Source: Rosellinia necatrix
Taxonomy: Eukaryota > Ascomycota > Sordariomycetes > Xylariales > Xylariaceae
Reading direction: 5' to 3'
Length of the DNA stretch: 64,000 nt
Assembly (NCBI GenBank): GCA_021209875.1
Contig: JAGYVD010000007.1
Coordinates: 2,852,001 to 2,916,000, forward strand
Positions 51,560-63,154 of this stretch are shown here, one piece after another. Under the pieces are notes generated by a model, which was not told the DNA's origin, searched no databases, and worked only from the letters and a program-made list of their open reading frames with translations. The translations under genes were made by a program, and so were the position numbers. Numbering within the stretch: position 1 is the stretch's first letter; each line of letters opens with the position of its first letter.

Positions 51560-54500
51560 GCCCCGGAAAGCCAGGGCGATGATGAACATAACTTTCTTTT
51601 ATCGGTTGTTTCGTGGATAGCTAGGTAATTCCATTTGACGATATCACCTCTTCTCGGATCCTCAAGTCTGCATCCATGTCATGTGAACACTGTGAATACT
51701 TGCGCCCAAGTATGTAGATAGATGCACAGCTGCTTTTCGTGGTCAGAAGCTGTGATCGAAAAGTCGCCTATCTAGCTGGTACTACAACACCGATAATTAC
51801 CTATCATCACAACTGATCTCTCTTATGTACGTAGTGGTTTCGACCGGGAAACCGGTCTGCCCCGGACAACAAATCATCATGTAGGTTGATCAATACCCCT
51901 ACTACTTTGGCATCATGTAGATACTACTGCAGATCAATTCCTACGAGAGGAACCCTAATGAGGAGCGACAAATATAACTAATTACCTTAGGTAACTTGGG
52001 GTATGCATACCTGGCTTGTAGTGTAGTATATGTAGTCTCGTCTCGGGTGTCTTCGGAGTACGTACCGAATCAATCAATTCGATTGAACGACGGATAGCCG
52101 ACGAGCAGGCCAGAGGAGGGCGGTTTGACAGGCGGAGGGATTCGTTACCAGCGGCGAAACTATGTAATGTTTTCCGTTTCAAGATGCTGATCGAATGACG
52201 TGTTGAAACCTCTCGGGGCTCCCATGAGCAAGGAACCCTGGCAAATGGGAGACGTGCTGCTCACCCAGGCTAACGCGTCGTGCGTGACCGAGAGTTGTTT
52301 GTCGCAGATCTCGGATTGCAGAATTGTGGCATTGCAGAAATGCTGCACTGCATTGCTGCATTGCAGAACGTGCTGGTCATCGCAGAATTACAAGTAACTA
52401 CTGTAGTTACTGGTCATTAAGTACCTACCTAGGTAGGTAGGTAGGTACTGGCATACAGTAGAGGCACGGTGTAAACATGTTTCCGCCCGACTCTACCCAT
52501 AGTACACAATACATACCTAAAGTACCTACTTCGTAGTTTAACCAGCTACATGCTTCGTACAGTCTTTCGCATAGTTGGTTCCTTGCTCATGATACCTATG
52601 ATACCTATGATCTATCGTTAAAGGGCATGAGACAGGTGGTTGACCATGACCTCGCTTGCTTGTGTCTTGGGTTGCCTTGAAATAGAATACGAACGGGTGG
52701 CCAATTCTCGTGTTGGTGGCGGCGCCAACATTGCCGATGTTTCCTTGATAAGAGCGATCAGGGTGGGTGTGTGCCTACGCAAACTGCTTTGTAGACAGAT
52801 ATGTCAGTCAACGTGGGGTGCAGTATGGAACGCCTCTCTCTCTCTGTGTGTATGTGTGTGCATACCTACCACCTACCTAACTACCTACTTACTTACCTTG
52901 GTATGGTACATGGCTGTACATGGTAACCGTGGGGGATGGAAATTCGAGGATGCAAAGTCTAACTTCCCAATGTATGTAATATATCGAATCGAGACAGGAA
53001 ATCTACGCTACAGATTCTAGCTTGCGGGTAGCTACTGGATTGGCACGCGATCGAACCTCAGGCCGATTGTCGTTCGTGGAGCTATATATTGGCTGGAGCA
53101 TTGGATCCATAGCAAACATAGATGAGGGTACACTACAGTAGATACTAATCCCATGTACATATGTATGTTGTATGCAGGTAGTGTACTGTAGAATACCTAT
53201 TTAGTGTAGGTATGGATGTAGTTAGTAGGTAGTGTACATATAGTTGTACCTTAAATCTCCTAAGAGGTCCGTCGGCTGGTGCCGTTTCTAAGATGGCTGG
53301 CGACGCGGGATCATCGTTGGTGGCTTACATCGACTACTGAATACAAGCAATGCCGTGTAATTTTATTTGAGTGGTATCGTGCTATCGCATTATGAATTAA
53401 CTTGCAAGATAGGAGAAGTGTGTGTTCCTCATCCCATCGACGGATGGAATCGGGTTGGATTCTGACGGACCATATCCCCCAACCCGACCTGATAGGTATT
53501 GGTAGAGGAAAACTACCTCTCACGGTAGTCATTTGACTTGTACATGACAGATGCTGAGTAGGTTGAGAGCAAAAGTCAATGTAGTTATGGCATGTAGGTC
53601 GATTCTCCACGTTGTCGTCATGGAGTTCGATGATCAACAGCCACGACACTAGTTTGTTTCAACTGCTACCCTAGTGAGCGGCTAGCATTGGTTAGATTGC
53701 GTCTATTGCATGCTTTTGCCTGTTCGGAGTGCCTTGGTGGTCAACGAATCATAAGGAGTTGCAAAGAAAATGGTGCTTGTTTATTATCGAATGTGATAAG
53801 GCCAAACCACCTATGAGATATATTGTTGATCCCGGACAACCTCTCATCTTCCGATGTCCGTGCAAATTACCCTACCCCCGCTATAACAAGACAGTTGAGA
53901 GCCAACTACCTATTCAGGCTAGTTTCTGCCTGGGTTGTTACAAGCAACTACGAAGCACCATCGTGGAATGTCAAAATAGTACGCTGGCAGAATCGATGGA
54001 GGCTTTGAGCCTGGGGGTTGTTAGCACCGCGTGAGTTATCGTCAAGGACGAGCGCTTGAACGACGCGGAGAAGGATTCCCAGGACTGATCAACCCTAGTC
54101 CGGGCGCGGAACGGGGCGACGAGAAAACTTGATTTAGGTCTTCACTGTACGAGCGTCTTGCATCTTGGGTTGAATCGCTTCGTGCAAGCGGACTTGTCAT
54201 CAAGCCATTCGGGAAAGTCCCAGTAAGGGCCGCCATGGTGGAGAGTACACTGTCCACGCACGCAAACGGATGCATATGCAGCCAAGGACCGACTAGAACC
54301 TCGTTCTACAGGGGACCCCTGTCGAAAGACTGGATATAAACTGGGCAGCAGCAATGCCACTTCTTCTTAGATGATGACGAAACGCATCGAACGAGGGCAT
54401 TGATATAAATGGAACACCAACTTATTACCAGACTGTATGCACTTAGCATGGCGATGGGTAAGTGACGGAGCTCGATTGTCGCGGCCGTCGAGCGCGGAGC

Positions 54501-55391
54501 TCCTCAACGGCCTTTATAGCGAATGAAATGGCCGGACATTGGCAAACTGCCGACGAGGAGAGGAGGAAATTGGACACGGAAATACGGCAGAGACGGATCT
54601 GGACGGATATACGAGATCGTTCTAGAGGCTAGTTGGGGAGTAGCCGCTGCAAGCTCTGTAAAGATGAGTGCCGGACATTTCGAGGCTGCGCGGTCTTCGG
54701 ATGGATGAACCATTATTTGACAGGACCTCGTAGAATGAGGAGTTATCCATCGGTGAGGAATGCCAATGTCATTCGTGTAGTAGTGTAGCTCGTGTGCCCA
54801 GTCCGAGAAATCGTACCGTTCTAGAATTCGGGCTTCTGATCTGGATACGGATTTGGTGGGTCTGAACAATGTGAGAAGAGGCCCAGGGGGCGAGCACTAG
54901 CAGGGTTGAATGTCGATGGAGTCAGATAATCTAAGTAGGTACAGTATAACAACGACTGGAGCAGTGTACAGTTTTGTTCTGCACACTATTTTGATCAAGT
55001 GTATACTCTTGGGGGGTTGGACAGCCTGCGATTGAGGGAAGAGCTGTGGCTGAAAAAATGCATCAAGTCGTCGTCATCGAGCGAGGTGGATGGTTACTGC
55101 TACCTACCTCTTATCTAGGTATTTATGCCAGAAGCGACACGGGATGCCCAATAATTTAACGGATGAAAGGTACAAACCAGGTCGCTAGGGGGTGTGTGTA
55201 TCAAAGGAATCGGGCCCTTTCCTCCTGTTCATCCTGCAGTTGCCGTGCTCAGCCATTTTGTCTGCCTCTCGTAGAGACCAAGGTCTGACCAAGGCATGAG
55301 GCAAGTACAGTGCGGGAATGGCAAACTCTCGTTTCCATCACAGTGCGATGTTGTTACCGAGTCTATCAACTACCTAATCTGGTTCATTGTG
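51560..55391. other. Gene-poor region of normal composition
   Basis: 3.8 kb with no gene I can support. Open frames at 52640-53020, 53311-53649, 53729-54034 and 54504-54869 give no recognisable protein. It holds TAGGTAGG/CCTACCTA tracts (52421-52450, 52860-52900, 53195-53250) and an imprecise ATTGCAGAA/TGCTGCA repeat at 52313-52370. A lineage-specific gene with several introns could be missed here. Confidence 0.5.
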
Positions 55392-55393
55392 TA

Positions 55394-55558
55394 CACCTAT
55401 TCCAGGATTAGGAATATTAGCTTGGGTATAAAACAAGGGTGTTAGCCAGAGTAATGGCCAGGGTCTGTATAATTATCTCTGCTTGTATTTTTACTTATAA
55501 ATTGTATAAAAAAGTACATCTAGCTTTAAAACAGCAGATTTATTAAACTATTAATAAT
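55394..55558 (+). repeat. Left terminal inverted repeat of the Tc1/mariner element
   Basis: 165 bp, inverted match to 57539-57703. The outer ~100 bp has normal composition, while the inner part is AT-rich. It carries A or T at several places where the right TIR has G or C. Confidence 0.85.
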
Positions 55559-56237
55559 GCTAATAATACAGCTATTTTTTCGACTAATTCTAGCTTTTCT
55601 AACTTTTACTACTATTCTAACTATAATATTAACTTTAACTGCGTTTTTAGCTGTTTCTGCGTTAATTAGCGTTTTTAAGCTGTTTTTAATTAGTTTTACT
55701 ATATTTTATAGCTGCAATAATATTTACTTTATAATTTTAGCATTATAATTATATAAGTAAGCTATATAGATCTGCTGTTTTATACGTTAACTAATTTATA
55801 GCATTTTAATTTATTATTTATTTAATAGCGCTACTTTATATAAAATCTTACACTTTTTTAAAAGTTATACTAGTTTATAAGTACGCGTTTTTTTTTTTAT
55901 AACTAACAAAATATTTTTAAACAGCCCGGGCTTTAATAATTAGTCCGTTATTCCGTTTTTAATCAATAAAACTTATTTCTTTTAATTTTAAAATTTTTAC
56001 GATTTATTAAATAGCTTAATATTAACTAATTAATATAATATATATTAAAACTAACTAGTTTTTTTAACAGCTTATTTATTATTAAAGTTATTATAGTTTA
56101 AAATACAGCTATAAATAATTTATATATAACAAAAAGTTAAAAATATATATAAGCTAAGCTTTATAAACTTGCTAAACTATTTAAATATTACAGTTTAAAC
56201 AGTCTTATATTAATTTTTATATAAAAAACTGCTTAAT

Positions 56238-56467
56238 TAATAATTTAATAACTTTTTTTACTAATAAATAACTTTTTATAGCTTAGCCGGCATTTTTACA
56301 GCTAAAAACTATAAAAACAACTATAGAACAGCTAGCTAAGCAGCTAATATAGCTTTTTTTAATTCTGTTAGCTTAAAGCTTTAAATATTATAATTATAAT
56401 ATAACCAGTTTTTTATCTAAAACTATACGTTTTTAATTAAAAATAAATTAAAGCTATACGCAGGCCA
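56238..56467 (-). pseudogene. Tc1/mariner transposase C-terminal relic
   Basis: On the minus strand, 56467-56423 reads WPAYSFNLFLIKNV, the WP--SPDLNPIENVW box holding the third catalytic acidic residue of Tc1/mariner (DD-D/E) transposases. An LKKAILAA helix follows, then at 56310-56238 a MPAKL-KVI relic of the SMPARCQAVIDAKGG end found in fungal members. Stops TAG/TAA sit where Trp or Gln codons are expected. The N-terminal DNA-binding part should lie between here and about 57530, but I could not read it reliably. Confidence 0.75.
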
Positions 56468-57538
56468 CTTAAAAATTTTTATTCCAAGCTTTGCTAAAAT
56501 TATTTTTGTAGCTCTAGCTTTATAATTTAATACATTATTTTATTAAAAAATAAAGCCCGGCTAAAACTTAACAAAAGCTTAAACTAAAAACAAAATAACC
56601 GTTTTATAAGTTGCAGCCTATATATTGCTTTAATTTTTTTTTTATATATAAATTAAACTTTTAATTACTTTTTAAATAAACCTTTAAACTATCCAGCTAT
56701 TTAGCCGCTTATAAATAAAATTAAAAACAAACAGGTCTTCCGTTAAATAAACTATTATTTAAATCTTTTATATAAAATTAATATAAGCTTAACACTTGTT
56801 AAAAAACATGATTAAATTTATACGTAGCTAATCTTTTTTATTAAAATATTTAGCTAAAGCAGCTCTTATAAAAGCTATTTTAGCCCGCTTATAAACTTCT
56901 GTTAAATAAATTTATTGTTTTTAAACTAATTAATAATAACTAAAAGTTTTTATAACAGTATTAATTGCTGCTTTATTAAAATATAGCAGCTTAAAAACTA
57001 CTAAAAGTATATATTGCTATAAAAGCTGTCGATAATTAAAATCGGCCTTAATTTAAGCTTTAATTTAGTTCTAACTAAATATATTAACTATAACTTTTTA
57101 GCGCTGTTTTTAAAAAATTAAAAGTTAATTATAAATATATTAGACTTGCTAAACTATATAGCTTTATTTTACAGCTATTTTTTTATATAACTAATTAATA
57201 ACTTTATAAAAAGTTTTTATTTTAACGCGTTAGTTTTTAATTAAGTTAATTAACTGTTTTTGCTATTACAAAGCTTAAATTAATAAGTTAAATAGCATAA
57301 AAAATAGTATAACAAGCCGAATTAGCTTTTAAAATCGTTAGTTCAGGTTTATTTTACTTTAAAAACTAAATAACAAACAATAAAATTATTTAAAATATTT
57401 TTAAATATTTAAATTTAATAATAGTTTACATATAAACAGCAAATATAAAAAAACAGTCGATATAAAAACATAATTATATAGCTAGTTAGCAAAGCTTACA
57501 ACGCAATTAAAACTAGTTTAATAAAAAATAACAGCTAT

Positions 57539-57703
57539 ATTATTAATAGTTCGATAAATCTACTGTTTTAAAGCTAGATATACTTTTTTATATAATTTAT
57601 AAGTAAAAATACAAGCAGGAATAATTATACAGACCCTGGCCATCACCCTGGCTAACACCCTTGTTTTGTACCCAAGCTAACATTCCTAATCCTGGAATAG
57701 GTG
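57539..57703 (-). repeat. Right terminal inverted repeat of the Tc1/mariner element
   Basis: 165 bp, inverted match to 55394-55558. It is the less mutated of the two arms. Confidence 0.85.
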
Positions 57704-59199
57704 TACCTACCTAGGTAGATGGTAATGGACCAAAGGTTTTAGTTGCCCCCCTGAAGGAGATCCCAGCAGTTCCTGATCCAACCAGATTATAGCACACAGC
57801 CCACTAAAATACGGTACCTAGGTACTGAACATACATAGCACAAAGGGGGGCCTCACTGCCCCTTTTGACCTCTCCGGGGGGTGTCCCTACTCTCACGCCC
57901 CCTAGTGTACCCATTGGAGGTCTCCCTAAAACCCATAAGTCGGATTCCAAAACGTTTCGGCTTTTCTTGTGTATGTCTTGACCTTCCTCCTCATCCCTCT
58001 CCTCCCGCCATCAACAGATCGTCCCCGTCTTCCTTTTCGGATTCATTCGTTTATCCCATATTCCTTCTCCATAGAGGAAGAGCACTCGCTCCATTACTTC
58101 CTCCTCTTTAATTTGCACAAACGCCATTCACGCATCACGCCCGACCGAACCTTGTTCCGCCCTATCTACACACAACTCTATCTCTTCGATCACGCAGCAT
58201 CCCAACGCTTGACGAAGTAAAACGCAGCGCCTTACCCCAGGCCCTCAATCGTACCTGTGATCTAATACGAGGTTGTCCCTAAAAATAACAAGTTTTCTGG
58301 AAAACGATTGAGGACATTTCGTGAACAAAGGTGAGCATTTTTTACATTATTCTCTGTATTTCTTTGCAACACCATATTTGTCGTGACGCGCCTCTCTACC
58401 GCTATCCCGATTCTATCCGCGTATGCAAAGGTGGCCTTCCTGGACGACAGACGGGAATGACGGGTGACGTGGTCCGAATGCATTTACTACAGCACGAGAC
58501 GGCGAGGAGATTTCCTCTCAGACGGCACTACGAAACAATCAATACACCGGTTGCGAAGTGGATTGCTGGATCGCGCTGTGGTACATTCTAGACCCGATGT
58601 CACTGGTTATGAACCTACGGAAAATGGTCACGCCTAGCCTGGAAGCACAATGGGGCAATACCTTGCCAAATGCCGTTCTTATTGCAAGCAAGTATCTACA
58701 AGCGCCAATGCATCGCGAGCAGGAGCTCACTATGGAACTTCCGAAATGGGGCTTTCATTGCAAGCAAGCTGGTGGATACATAGGTACTTGTCCGTGCCTG
58801 CACTTGTATGCCATGGGAAGCCTAGAAGAACACTTGGGATAGGACGCCCGGCAACCGTACGACCGGTCATTCCAGTAGCCTGCACCGCGGCTTCCAGTTT
58901 AAGCAGCTTAGGCGGACAAGTTTTGACTTCGCTCCATGGGACTTGCCAATTTGCCTGTCAGCTCGACGCCCCAAGCTACGAACATGGTTCTTCAACTTCT
59001 ATCCAAACAACGCATCATCACTAGTGCCGTCAACATTTGTTTTTTCTTGGACGTATTGAACCAAGTGGCAAATACGTTCGGTCTGCTCGCCATTGTTTAT
59101 TTCGTGGCTCGAGGCGGCTACTTAGTCGTGTTTGCCTCCCAAACTTGCTTTTACCTGTTCAATCTGACAACTCGCTAATATTCCTCTCAATTAGTCACA
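57704..59199. other. Upstream region of ECM33
   Basis: 1.5 kb, no separate gene recognised. A C/T-rich stretch (about 57965-58115) is typical of promoter or leader DNA of well-expressed fungal genes. Several short open frames (58331-58591, 58558-58842, 58650-59024) have no recognisable product. A long 5' leader is possible. Confidence 0.55.
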
Positions 59200-60466
59200 A
59201 TGCATACCAAAGAACTACTGTCAGCCGTTGTGGCTCTTGGTGTTGTCTCCGGTACGCTCTGTCTATAAATCGGATCCCCATTTAGGTATTAATTTTGCCA
59301 CAGGCGCTGCCGCTTTGGGCTGCAAAGACGACCCCGTTGAGGTCAAAAGCCAGGCCGACGCTACTCAAGCTGCCGAGTGCACGACCATCGCTAACGATCT
59401 TGTCGTTGATGTTGGAGCCGGCCCGACCATCGACTTGGGAGGTACTTTGACAGAAATCAAGGGTAGCTTGATCGTGAAGAACAACGGTCTTATCCAGACC
59501 CTGCGGAGCGACTCCCTGGAGACTATCGGTGGCGCATTTCAACTCCATAATGCCACTTCGCTGTTCTCATTGGACTTTAGCAAGCTCGGGGAGGTCGGTT
59601 CCATTGACTGGGTTACCTTGAACTCGCTCTTAGAGCCAACATTCGGTAACCCTGGTATCACCAAGGCCAAGACTGTTGTCGTTGCCGACACATTCGTGGC
59701 AAACCTCGACGGTATCAATGTCCAAAACCTGGTTTCCATGGACATCAACAACAATCGTCGGCTCTCTAAGTTCTCTACTAGCATTAAGACCTTAAGCGAT
59801 TCTCTACGCGTCAGCGCAAACGCCCTTAACATGACCATGGAAATGCCGAACCTAGAATGGATCGCTAATATGACGATTGCCAATGTCAGCTCTTTCGCAG
59901 TTCCGTCGCTGAAGGCTGTGAATGGTTCTATGCGCTTCGACTCGAACTACTTCACCAACTTCCTTGCCCAGAACCTAACGGAGATCCACGACGGAGATCT
60001 CTCCTTTGTTAGCAACCCCCAGCTTCAAAACATTTCTGTCCCCCTTCTCAAGAGAATTGGTGGTGGTTTGACCATTGCCAACAACACTGTCCTCATGAAG
60101 ATCGATGGATTGGATTCCCTTGAGACTGTTGGTGGTGCTATTAAGATGCGTGGTTCTTTCGACGAGATTGACCTGCCCAAGCTTGACAACGTCGTTGGCA
60201 CCGCTGAGTTTGTTAGCACCGATGATATCTCCAAATCTTGCGAGACGCTGAACGGACTGAGCGGTAGCGTGGTCCAAGGCAAAGTGACGGCTTGCGACAG
60301 CGACAACGCCTCGGCTAACAACGATACCTCGAGTGCTGGCGGCGGCAACGGTGATAGCAGCGGTTCAGGGGATGATGGCGACAGTGCGGCTTCTCTTGCC
60401 ACTGCTAGTATGTCGACGGTTGTTACTCTGGCTGCGCTTGGTGGCCTCGTCGCCGCTTTCCTGTAA
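59200..60466 (+). CDS. ECM33: GPI-anchored cell-wall organisation protein Ecm33
   Basis: Two exons, 59200-59251 and 59304-60466, with a 52-bp intron (GTACGC donor, CACAG acceptor, TATTAAT branch-like site). Product 404 aa, close to yeast Ecm33 (429 aa). Secretory signal at residues 1 to about 21 (MHTKELLSAVVALGVVSG...). The body is made of receptor-L/leucine-rich-like repeats: GTLTEIKGSLIVKNN, LETIGGAFQLHN and LETVGGAIKMRG recur, with many N-glycosylation sequons (NMT, NVS, NGS, NLT, NIS, NNT). The C-terminus is Ser/Gly/Asp-rich and ends in a hydrophobic tail (TVVTLAALGGLVAAFL), the GPI-attachment signal. The protein sits at the plasma membrane or wall and is needed for normal wall and mannoprotein organisation. 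Choosing the first ATG puts the intron inside the signal peptide, as is common for this family. Confidence 0.9.
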
Positions 60467-61381
60467 ATTGCGGATTAGGTTTCACTTTGGATGGGGACCC
60501 TTCTCCAATTTCCCTTATCCCTTTTCTGTCAGTCAAATGTTTGATGATGCGCTTTGCGCCATCTGGGTTACGCTACGTACAAGAGTCCTCCGCTAGATTT
60601 TAATAATCGACGTGTTTGTTGTCTGGAATCTATGACGTCGTTTGTAGATCCTTCTCCTAGTTATCAGGCACATTGACTCAGTCTGAAGTCTTCAGGCTTC
60701 ACTCTATTGACCAGTTTCAGACTCTTGGACTGACGGTGGGTTGGGAAAACTTTGAAATGAATGCTATTAGGAAACACCGGCGTCATTTGTGGGCGGCGGA
60801 CGTAACGGAAAAGAAATAGCACAGTACAGCCGAGGCATATAGGCTCCGGGTTTGCTTCTAATTAATACATGACTACTTTTTTCTTAAATTTGCAGATTCT
60901 CAAACATGGCCGTCTTCCAACTTCAGTCTTCAACCTAGAGTATACTGCCTATCTTTGATAGGTGCATCTATCGCGCTATCCCGAACACGATATTACATCT
61001 AGTAACTAGTGCTGGACCATGCCTTCGCGACTTGTAACTAATTACTGTAGGGCCACCGTTCGGGGAGCATGTTTCCCACTCTATCCGCCTATGTCATCTT
61101 TGTTCACCGTCCTATGCACTAGCGTATGAACTCTGCCCTGCTCCGCTTCGCATAACCAGCGGCAGACGGCATGAATGTGGTGGATCCAGGCGCTTTTGTG
61201 TCTGTGTGAGTGTAGCACCACCAGCCAGCCGTAGGTATCCGAGATCGCCGCCGCCGCCCTTCCGTGACATGGCAGGCTGCCTGCCTGGCGATTGTGCCGG
61301 GCAGATATTTCCACCGGGGGGATTTTTATTCATGCTATCGATTTTCTTTCGCGCAGCTCATCGCTAGTCTCTTACCATTAG
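60467..61381. other. Intergenic region between converging ECM33 and SPF45
   Basis: 0.9 kb containing the 3' ends of two converging genes. No gene recognised. Confidence 0.6.
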
Positions 61382-63154
61382 TTACTCGTAGATCTTCCGG
61401 TCGAACTTCTCGGGGTCGTAGTACTCCGGCACGATGGCGTTGCCGGCGAAGATGCGGCCATCGAGAGCGTTAACTGCCTGTTTATTGCCTGTTAGATATT
61501 CTGGTTCACACGGACAGGTCGCCACGCGGGTTCTCCTAATTAATCAAGGGTCCGTCATGTACCCGCGAAATCCACATGTCCGTAATTGGCCCAGGGAAGT
61601 AAAGTGAGGAATATGATATATACGCACCCTTAATGCCGAGACTTGGTCTGTAAATTTGATGAAGACCCTGCGGCCCGGGGTATCGATATGCACCCTCTCA
61701 ACGCGGCCATACTGGTCACCGCACTCCTCACCGATCTCCTGCCCTAGGCCGTTCTCCATCTCGGTCTGTATGTCCTCCATGCCGTCCAGCATGTTCCGCA
61801 GCACGATGACGTTGCTCATGGGGCCGAACTTGCCCGCGCTCTCGGACGTAGAGGAGGACGTGCCCGCTGCCGTCTTGGACCCGATGATCTTGCCTCGGCC
61901 GCCCGGCCCAGCCCATCCACCACCTTCGGCATCGGATTTCTTCTTTCGCTTCTCGACCTCCACGCGAAGGGGCTGGATGATGCCACTACCCTCCGCGCCG
62001 AGGCCCTGGCCCTTAGACCACCCGTACTTAGACATTAGGCGGGCCGCAAATCCCTTTTGCCCTGGCCGGTTGACGCGGGGTATTGCTCCATCGTCTTCGT
62101 CCATGGCGGGTGGCCCCGGTGGTGCATATTCGGCGCCATCGTCCTCATGGTCCAGATCCATGGAATCCGGGTCCTTCTGTGCTTGGTTTTGTTGCGGGGG
62201 TACATAACGGACAGGCTCGCGGGAGATTGTCGACGAGTCGGGTTCCGGAGCGGGAGGTGGAGGTGGAGGTGGAGGTGGAGGAGGCGGCGTGGGAGATGGA
62301 GGTGGTGGAGGTGCTTGCCCTTGGGACATGGCTAGCCGGCGCGCGTATGCATCGTCACCGCTCTTGTCATCCGGCAATGGAGCGCGCGGGGGCGAGGGCG
62401 GCGGTGGCGCGAAGGAGTATGAATCTGGGGGTGCGAACTGGTCTGTGAAGGGGATTCAGGTTAGCCACGTTCTCTTCCTTAGCATGTTGCTGGTTTGAGA
62501 TGTCGACCTACTATTGACGGGTCGGTGATCATCTTCTTCATCGCTATCCCAGCTGTCCCTCTCGTTATCACGCCGGCGATGCTTATATAGCAACGCTTTC
62601 CACTCCCGCACCTCGCGTATTCTCTCATCGCTCCGTAAGTATTCATCAACATTGGTAGGCCGAGAAGGGTCGTAGATCTCGTCCCAGTCTGTCTCCATGG
62701 GCATGGCATCAAGCTTCTTTTTCTTCTTCCGGCGGCCGCCTCGCGCCCTCTTCTCGGCGGCTGCGTACATGTATTCGTCGTCCTCGTTCCCCGCCCAGTC
62801 GGCCAGCGAGCTCTTCACGGGGGGCGCGCTGGCGGGATTCGGGGCTTTTTCAGAGTCGGTCGGCGTGCTCGTGGAATTGCCAGATAAAGGCAGGATCTTT
62901 GGGAAAGCAGGCTTCGGCTTCTGGGTCTTCTGTTGGGGGCGCCGGATCTGCTGGTGCGGCTGGAAACGCAAGGCCGAAGCGACGGTCTTCTTAGACGCTT
63001 CTTGCTCCTTCACGGCCTCTATGGCCTCTTGCGACACGACGGGGGCCCGCGATATAGACCCCGGGGCGTTGCTCTCAGACTCCAGCAAGTTGGCATACAA
63101 AGAGAGACCACCACCGCCGCCAGCGGCGCGTGGCGGAGGCGGATCGGCCGCCAT
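61382..63154 (-). CDS. Splicing factor 45 (SPF45/RBM17) homologue
   Basis: Three exons: 63154-62512, 62442-61628 and 61477-61382, joined by introns of 69 bp (GTAGGT donor, CACAG acceptor) and 150 bp (GTGCGT donor, AACAG acceptor). Product 517 aa. An N-terminal low-complexity region has KR-rich (RGGRRKKKKK) and proline-rich segments (PPPPPPPPPPPP). The G-patch is at about 345-378 (KGFAARLMSKYGWSKGQGLG), and the C-terminal RRM of U2AF-homology-motif type starts near 425 (NVIVLRNMLD). It ends with RIF at 494-496, the R-x-F loop that grips tryptophan-bearing ligands, and FDRKIYE. In animals SPF45 acts at 3' splice-site choice in early spliceosomes; the same role in the nucleus is inferred. Domain order and C-terminal sequence are typical. 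The last intron falls inside the RRM. Confidence 0.9.

Larger units (their letters stand above)
55394..57703 (-). mobile_element. RIP-degraded Tc1/mariner DNA transposon
   Basis: 2310 bp flanked by TA on both sides (55392-55393 and 57704-57705), with perfectly positioned terminal inverted repeats of 165 bp starting CACCTATTCCAGGATTAGG. Differences between the two TIRs are nearly all transitions. The interior is AT-rich and full of stops. Minus-strand relics identify the transposase (56238-56467). The element is longer than the usual 1.3-2.0 kb because about 670 bp lie between the transposase end and the left TIR. Confidence 0.85.

Noticed and set aside
53311..54034. Possible small genes (112 and 101 codons)
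   Set aside because: No signal peptide, domain or splice pattern; no support beyond an open frame.
55557..55748. 63-codon hydrophobic frame inside the Tc1/mariner relic
   Set aside because: Complement of an Ala/Lys-rich minus-strand relic; hydrophobicity comes from A/T-rich codons.
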